Assembly: GCA_020216655.1 (NCBI GenBank)
Contig: JAIWNU010000016.1
Span: 1-10,000 of the forward strand
Source of the DNA: Treponema sp.
Lineage (GTDB): Bacteria > Spirochaetota > Spirochaetia > Treponematales > Breznakiellaceae
Direction of reading: 5' to 3'
DNA length: 10,000 nt
Positions 6,258-10,000 of the stretch are shown here, piece after piece. The notes under the pieces are model-generated. The model was given only the letters and a program-made list of their open reading frames with translations, was not told the DNA's origin and ran no database searches. How positions within the stretch are numbered: position 1 is the stretch's first letter; each line of letters begins with the position of its first letter. Position numbers and translations under genes: made by a program.

Positions 6258-7168
6258 AGGAGAGATTCTACCTCCCGGGATAGGGCTATAAAGGATTCAA
6301 TTTCGATTTCTTCTGCCCGCTGCTGACCTTTAAGGCCTGCTCTGGCTATAGCCGCCTCTGCAGCCTCTGCCACATCTAATGACCCTCCAGTATAGCGACC
6401 AGACAAGAAGGCAAGAAGATTATTTTTTAGATTTTTTCTTCTGTTTGCAAAAAGGCTCCGAACCAAGGCGCGGAAAATAGGAGAATCTGTTTCAGGATTT
6501 CGGTCCTGCCTCAAGTCCATCCGCACCGCCTGAGAATCGACATGAGGCACCGGATAAAATGAAGCACCTTTTAAGACCATAAGCGGCTTAATTGAATAGG
6601 CTGAACTGCAAAGGACTGAAAAAGATGAATAGTCCTTAGTCCCTGGCTTGGCAAACATCCGTTGGGCTACCTCTTTTTGTACCGTCACCACCATTCGCTT
6701 AAATAAGCGCCCCTTCTCTATAAAATCAGCAAGCAGTATGGCCGCAATGTTGTAGGGCAAATTGCCGAGAAAATATGCCGCCGAGAACCCCGCATCCCTT
6801 TCTTTATGCGCTTCTTGAGGCCATGTCTTAAGCACATCGCCCTCTACCAAGGTAAATAGGGTACTGTCGGGAATGAGATCTCGCAATGCCTGGGCAAAAC
6901 CCCGGTCAATTTCAAAGGCCTTCACCCGAGCCCCCTGCATAATGAGTTCTGCGGTCATCGCCCCCAAACCGGGGCCCACTTCCCAAACAAGCTCCCCAGG
7001 GGGGACTTCAAGGGCCTCTACAAGACGCCGCCTCGCGTCTCCGTTAATAAGAAAATTCTGCCCAAATTTTTTTTGCATCCCTAAACCATGCTCGTCCAGG
7101 TATCGTTTCAGGACCGAAGGGGAATTATAATCAATTAAAGGATGAAAGGGTTCGTGCGGTGTTTCCAC
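6251..7168 (-). CDS. rsmA: 16S rRNA (adenine1518/1519-N6)-dimethyltransferase
   Basis: RsmA (KsgA) uses S-adenosylmethionine to dimethylate two adjacent adenines near the 3' end of 16S rRNA, a late 30S maturation step. From GTG 7168 the protein has 305 residues, slightly above the usual 260-290. Motifs in order are KKFGQNFL (33-40), the SAM-binding VWEVGPGLGAMTAEL (61-75), FEIDRGFAQAL (85-95), EGDVLK (109-114), the catalytic GNLPYN (135-140) and the C-terminal FANRRKNLKNNLLAFL and RAEEIEIESFIAL segments. A longer reading from TTG 7249 adds 27 hydrophobic residues that have no counterpart in the family and lie wholly inside comEC, so it is rejected. GTG 7168 gives a 38-base overlap with comEC and has no evident ribosome site, which argues for coupled translation. 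Start certainty is moderate; identity is high. Confidence 0.93.
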   Translation of the reverse strand: METPHEPFHPLIDYNSPSVLKRYLDEHGLGMQKKFGQNFLINGDARRRLVEALEVPPGELVWEVGPGLGAMTAELIMQGARVKAFEIDRGFAQALRDLIPDSTLFTLVEGDVLKTWPQEAHKERDAGFSAAYFLGNLPYNIAAILLADFIEKGRLFKRMVVTVQKEVAQRMFAKPGTKDYSSFSVLCSSAYSIKPLMVLKGASFYPVPHVDSQAVRMDLRQDRNPETDSPIFRALVRSLFANRRKNLKNNLLAFLSGRYTGGSLDVAEAAEAAIARAGLKGQQRAEEIEIESFIALSREVESLLC

Positions 7169-8630
7169 GATATTGAAAATACACAAAGATGAGAGCTGTA
7201 GCAATACTGCCAAGGCATACCGAAACCCAGTGCAGATTTTTAAGTCCAAAAGAAAAATCGGAACTCATGTGCAGGAAAGCACGCTGCAGAAAATAAGTCC
7301 AAGAAAGGATCTGGCTTACTAAGGGACAGAGTATAGGTATAAATTGATGAAACACAAGGTAAACGATGCTTCCGATCATAAAAAATGATGCCAGTATGCT
7401 GAGAATTGCCCCTGCGAAAATCCCAATAGGATAGATTACACCAAATACAGCAATTACAAGGGGAGCCGTCGCTGTAAATGCTCCGAGAGAGGCTCCCAGA
7501 CTATTTCCAAGGGACCGGGGAACTATGCCTCTTAATACATCAGCAAAAATAGGACTTAATAGTACAAGGCCTGCAAGAGCAAGGTAAGAAAGCATGGCGG
7601 ACAAACTTGCCATCCCCAGAGGATCCAATAAGAGCTGTACTAAAAAAGCAAGGCCCACTATTGGCACTAGGGATGCGTTTATACCACTTAAAAAACAGAA
7701 CAACATCAGCACATACATGATAAGAGAACGGGTTAGAGAGGGCTGAAACCCCGCTATATACATATAGATCACTAAAACAAAAAGGCTGAGAATCGCTGAA
7801 ACACGCAAGCCCAGTACCTTTCGCAATAAGAAGGCTAATATACCTGCGATAATTCCTAGATGCATTCCCGAAAGGGCTAAAACATGGGAACTTCCTGATC
7901 TTCGGTACATTTCAGTAAACTCGCCTTCCAGATCATCCCGCATACCTAATAAAAGGGCAGAAGCGAATGCACCCCATAGCTCATGCTGTAAAACCTTTAA
8001 TATGGAACGCCGTACATTAAACCGAAGCCTGTCGATTCCCCAGGGTCCGCTTATCTTCATAACATTCTTAACAAAAAAGATAGGCATGTTCGACTGAAGG
8101 GGGGAAAAAGAGCCTTCCACATACAGCGTACTCCCCTGACCGGCTATATCTTTGAGCTGTAACAAAGAAGCATCAAAGAATAATGAAACTGACCCATGGG
8201 ATGAAATCCTTGTTCCCCGATCATCTTCACAAAAGAGGACCTTTGCTTGACCAGCAAGCTTGCCTGTTGCTAGCAGCCTGAGGTCCGTTTGCATCACCAT
8301 ATCGATTTTTTGTACGCTTTGAACAGGCAGCGGAGCAGCGAAGGTTGAGCGTTGTTCCATATTCAGTGCCGCAAGGCCGATGCAAAAACCAAGGGATAAT
8401 AAAACAACGAGGCGAGAGAGGGCCCGGAGATAGCGCAGCGCTCTTGGAGACTGGCCAAACTCTAAAGCGCGACAAAGGCTAATCAACAGTACTGCAAAAA
8501 AGAGGACCCCCATGACAGGAAGAATTGACAATCTAGCAAGCCCGGTGGATCCCCTAAAGCCATAAAAAACAAGCGCTGCGCCTAAGGCGGTACTGGCGAG
8601 GGAAAAAAAGCTATGGCTGCGGGCTACCAT
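7131..8630 (-). CDS. comEC: ComEC/Rec2-family membrane protein lacking the metallo-beta-lactamase domain
   Basis: ComEC forms the inner-membrane channel through which single-stranded DNA enters during natural transformation. The 499 residues include N-terminal hydrophobic segments (about 8-25, 31-52, 71-90), a soluble region resembling the DUF4131/OB-like domain (about 100-190), and a polytopic competence domain from about 215 to the end. That domain opens with LLLGMRDDLEGEFTEMYRRSG and ALSGMHLGI (252-260) and contains TRSLIMYVLMLF and TATAPLVIAVFGVIYPIGIFAG-like stretches. Full-length ComEC (about 750-800 residues) adds a C-terminal metallo-beta-lactamase nuclease-like domain; this frame stops after a final hydrophobic helix and YFQYRG, without any HxHxDH motif. 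The ATG at 8630 overlaps the HEAT gene stop by 7 bases. It could serve DNA uptake with a separate nuclease, or have another transport role. Confidence 0.85.
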   Translation of the reverse strand: MVARSHSFFSLASTALGAALVFYGFRGSTGLARLSILPVMGVLFFAVLLISLCRALEFGQSPRALRYLRALSRLVVLLSLGFCIGLAALNMEQRSTFAAPLPVQSVQKIDMVMQTDLRLLATGKLAGQAKVLFCEDDRGTRISSHGSVSLFFDASLLQLKDIAGQGSTLYVEGSFSPLQSNMPIFFVKNVMKISGPWGIDRLRFNVRRSILKVLQHELWGAFASALLLGMRDDLEGEFTEMYRRSGSSHVLALSGMHLGIIAGILAFLLRKVLGLRVSAILSLFVLVIYMYIAGFQPSLTRSLIMYVLMLFCFLSGINASLVPIVGLAFLVQLLLDPLGMASLSAMLSYLALAGLVLLSPIFADVLRGIVPRSLGNSLGASLGAFTATAPLVIAVFGVIYPIGIFAGAILSILASFFMIGSIVYLVFHQFIPILCPLVSQILSWTYFLQRAFLHMSSDFSFGLKNLHWVSVCLGSIATALIFVYFQYRGNTARTLSSFN

Positions 8631-9811
8631 TTGAGGCGGTTCATTGCTTCCCGAGCCGCTGTTTGAACCGCATCAGGATAGGCTAGATACCCAATGTACA
8701 ACAGGTAGTCAAAGGCAACCTTATCGCCTATCGAACCCAGGGCCTCTATCACTGAAACAAGAATTTGCTGGTCAAAATCCTTTGTTCGCTCCATGGTCGA
8801 GTTGATGAGCCCAAGCTGTAATGAGAGAGCCTGAGCTGCTTCGGAGGTTCCCATCGCTCCCAGGCAGCGGATCGCTTCGATATATCTATCCTTTTCAATT
8901 TTACTGTTTGAGTAATCAGTTTGGACGCGGTAAAAATGCTTAATAGCCAGGGTAGTAGCCCTGCTCCACTTTTGCTCCGTGAGTTCCCGAACCGCAGTAT
9001 AACGCATTTCATCTAAATATTTTTGATCCGCCTCATTAGGTGCAATATACGAAAGGGAAATATCGAGGGCATTTTCTGCAATTTCACCCCGGTCGGCGAG
9101 GGTAAAATCCTTATGCTGCAGGGCAGCTTTAAAAGCAGCAATTTTTTCCACCGGAGTATTTTTGCGAATCACGTCTATCAGATATTTTTTATAGTCTCCC
9201 TTTATGGCCCCTAAAGCCTGGGCTGCAAGCCGGGAATATTCATCGGGGTATCCGGCGATCATAGCTGAAAAAAGAACCGGAAAAGATGAACCGTCCCCCA
9301 GCTTTCCTAAGGTCGTAATGCAGGCTGATAGGACCGCATAATCGGGAATAAGGCCGTTACGGAAGACATTGTTTTGGTTTGAAAGGAACTGATTGAGGTT
9401 TTCTATGACCCGGCTGTCACCCTTTCCCAATACAGCCAAAGCATCTAAGACTGCAACCCTGGTCTCCGTATCCCGGTAGGCCATAAAAAGCCGCCAGAGC
9501 GCATCCCGATTTTGAGCTTCTCCTGCGCTTGCAGCAGCCCTGGCAATGGTGCTGGCCAGCCTTATCATTTCTGCATCATCCTTAAGAACATCCGCATACT
9601 GCAATACAAAATTCAATGTATAATCAAAAAAGGATCCCAGATTAGCTTTCATATCCGGATCTTTTATAGCATTCTCCACAACTTCCGGCTTAGTTGCCAA
9701 TGCGGTCCGTATAAATAATTTTTGATAACTTTGCAGGACAGGGCTCACAATCTGAGCATGAATAGATAGGGCGCTTAAAAACAATACAATAAAACCCACA
9801 TTACGCTTCAT
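8624..9811 (-). CDS. Exported HEAT-like repeat protein
   Basis: No specific function is recognised. From ATG 9811 the protein has 395 residues. MKRNVGFIVLFLSALSIHAQ is a good signal peptide with probable cleavage after SIHA (residue 19), so it acts in the periplasm or is envelope-attached. The rest is alpha-helical with repeated 30-40-residue units of the HEAT type, for example RVAVLDALAVLGKGDS, LSACITTLGKLGDGSS, RLAAQALGAIKGD, YIEAIRCLGAMGTSEAA and SVIEALGSIGDKVAFDYLL, each with the A-x-x-x-L-G turn typical of such repeats. HEAT solenoids are protein-binding scaffolds. ATG 9811 is chosen over TTG 9868 because a GGAGGG site sits 5 bases upstream and the signal peptide starts there; the longer form would put 19 very basic residues in front. 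It overlaps the upstream gene by 11 bases and comEC by 7. Confidence 0.85.
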   Translation of the reverse strand: MKRNVGFIVLFLSALSIHAQIVSPVLQSYQKLFIRTALATKPEVVENAIKDPDMKANLGSFFDYTLNFVLQYADVLKDDAEMIRLASTIARAAASAGEAQNRDALWRLFMAYRDTETRVAVLDALAVLGKGDSRVIENLNQFLSNQNNVFRNGLIPDYAVLSACITTLGKLGDGSSFPVLFSAMIAGYPDEYSRLAAQALGAIKGDYKKYLIDVIRKNTPVEKIAAFKAALQHKDFTLADRGEIAENALDISLSYIAPNEADQKYLDEMRYTAVRELTEQKWSRATTLAIKHFYRVQTDYSNSKIEKDRYIEAIRCLGAMGTSEAAQALSLQLGLINSTMERTKDFDQQILVSVIEALGSIGDKVAFDYLLYIGYLAYPDAVQTAAREAMNRLKW

Positions 9812-10000
9812 TGGTACCCTCCGGTGATAGTACGGCTGTTTTTTCTGTTTTGATTTCATCATCTTCAAATAGATAATTGTTATAGGAATAATCTGGTTTT
9901 ACCCCAAATACTTCAGCTAAAATCCTGTTCCTCGTATTAAGAGATGGCGGCAGAGCCTCCACATGTAAAAGGGATCTGTTTTTTTCTTCATCGTATTCTA
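9801..10000 (-). CDS. C-terminal end of an unidentified protein (5' part beyond the window)
   Basis: The - strand is open from the right edge (first full codon at 9998) to TAA at 9801-9803, giving 65 residues. The tail is polar and acidic, with HVEALPPSLNTRNRILAEVF, GVKPDYSYNNYLFEDDEIKT and a final SPEGTNEA. No domain is recognisable, and no hydrophobic segment or repeat is present. Its last 11 bases overlap the HEAT gene, which takes its ribosome site from this coding sequence. It therefore belongs to the same transcription unit, and no promoter lies between the two. The function cannot be inferred from this fragment. The open frame, the tight overlap with a well-started gene and the lack of any other gene here support it as real coding sequence. 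Confidence 0.7.
   Translation of the reverse strand, partial: EYDEEKNRSLLHVEALPPSLNTRNRILAEVFGVKPDYSYNNYLFEDDEIKTEKTAVLSPEGTNEA
9817..9822 (-). promoter_or_regulatory. Ribosome binding site that fixes the HEAT-protein start
   Basis: On the - strand GGAGGG ends 5 bases before ATG 9811. It is the strongest Shine-Dalgarno match near this gene and lies inside the last codons of the upstream gene. It supports 9811 rather than 9868/9862/9859 as the start. Confidence 0.75.

Noticed and set aside
7169..7249. Longer rsmA beginning at TTG 7249
   Set aside because: The extra 27 residues are hydrophobic, are unlike any RsmA N-terminus and lie entirely within comEC; the family-like protein begins near GTG 7168.
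9812..9868. Longer HEAT protein beginning at TTG 9868 or ATG 9862/9859
   Set aside because: The extension would bury the signal peptide behind 19 basic residues, and the strong GGAGGG site is placed for ATG 9811. The region is coding in another frame for the upstream protein.
1..10000. Possible mobile element, CRISPR array, tRNA/rRNA gene or toxin-antitoxin pair
   Set aside because: I saw no terminal inverted repeats, spaced direct repeats, tRNA-like cloverleaf, integrase/transposase motifs or small toxin-like pairs; housekeeping-type genes fill nearly every base.

Overview
The window is a fully coding, gene-dense stretch of bacterial chromosome with no phage, insertion sequence, CRISPR or RNA-gene signal. 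The proteins (a YihY/BrkB membrane protein fused to a cyclic-nucleotide-binding domain, a HisKA_2-type sensor kinase, two RluA-family pseudouridine synthases, a short ComEC, and small exported proteins I cannot name) and the moderate base composition suggest a spirochaete of the Treponema/Spirochaeta group. That assignment is inference from general resemblance, not from a search.

Layout. Left part, + strand: the C-terminal two thirds of folC (2-790) is followed 20 bases later by a cytoplasmic PAS/HisKA_2/HATPase sensor kinase (811-1965). The kinase's 3' end overlaps, tail to tail, a pseudouridine synthase on the - strand (1923-2714). That gene is divergent from the YihY-CNBD fusion (2756-4066, +), with only 41 bases between the two chosen start codons. 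Two opposed promoter-like sequences overlap in this gap and the adjoining codons.

Right part, - strand: one compact unit runs from beyond the right edge to 4071. In transcription order it holds an unidentified gene known only from its C-terminus (10000-9801), an exported HEAT-repeat-like protein (9811-8624), a ComEC-family membrane protein without the nuclease-like metallo-beta-lactamase domain (8630-7131), rsmA/ksgA (7168-6251), a YggS-type PLP-binding protein (6257-5562), a small exported/membrane protein of unknown role (5565-5062) and rluD (5057-4071). Neighbours overlap by 4 to 38 bases, or in one case are 4 bases apart, so translational coupling is likely. The unit ends 4 bases from the oppositely oriented YihY-CNBD gene.

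Functionally the window mixes ribosome maturation (RsmA dimethylation of 16S rRNA, RluD and a second pseudouridine synthase), cofactor metabolism (FolC for folates, YggS for PLP homeostasis), envelope functions (ComEC, HEAT protein, YihY-CNBD, the small membrane protein) and one signalling protein. I do not see a complete new defence or mobile system. The most distinctive items are the YihY-CNBD fusion with its face-to-face promoter region, the truncated ComEC, and the three unnamed or poorly characterised members of the right-hand operon.
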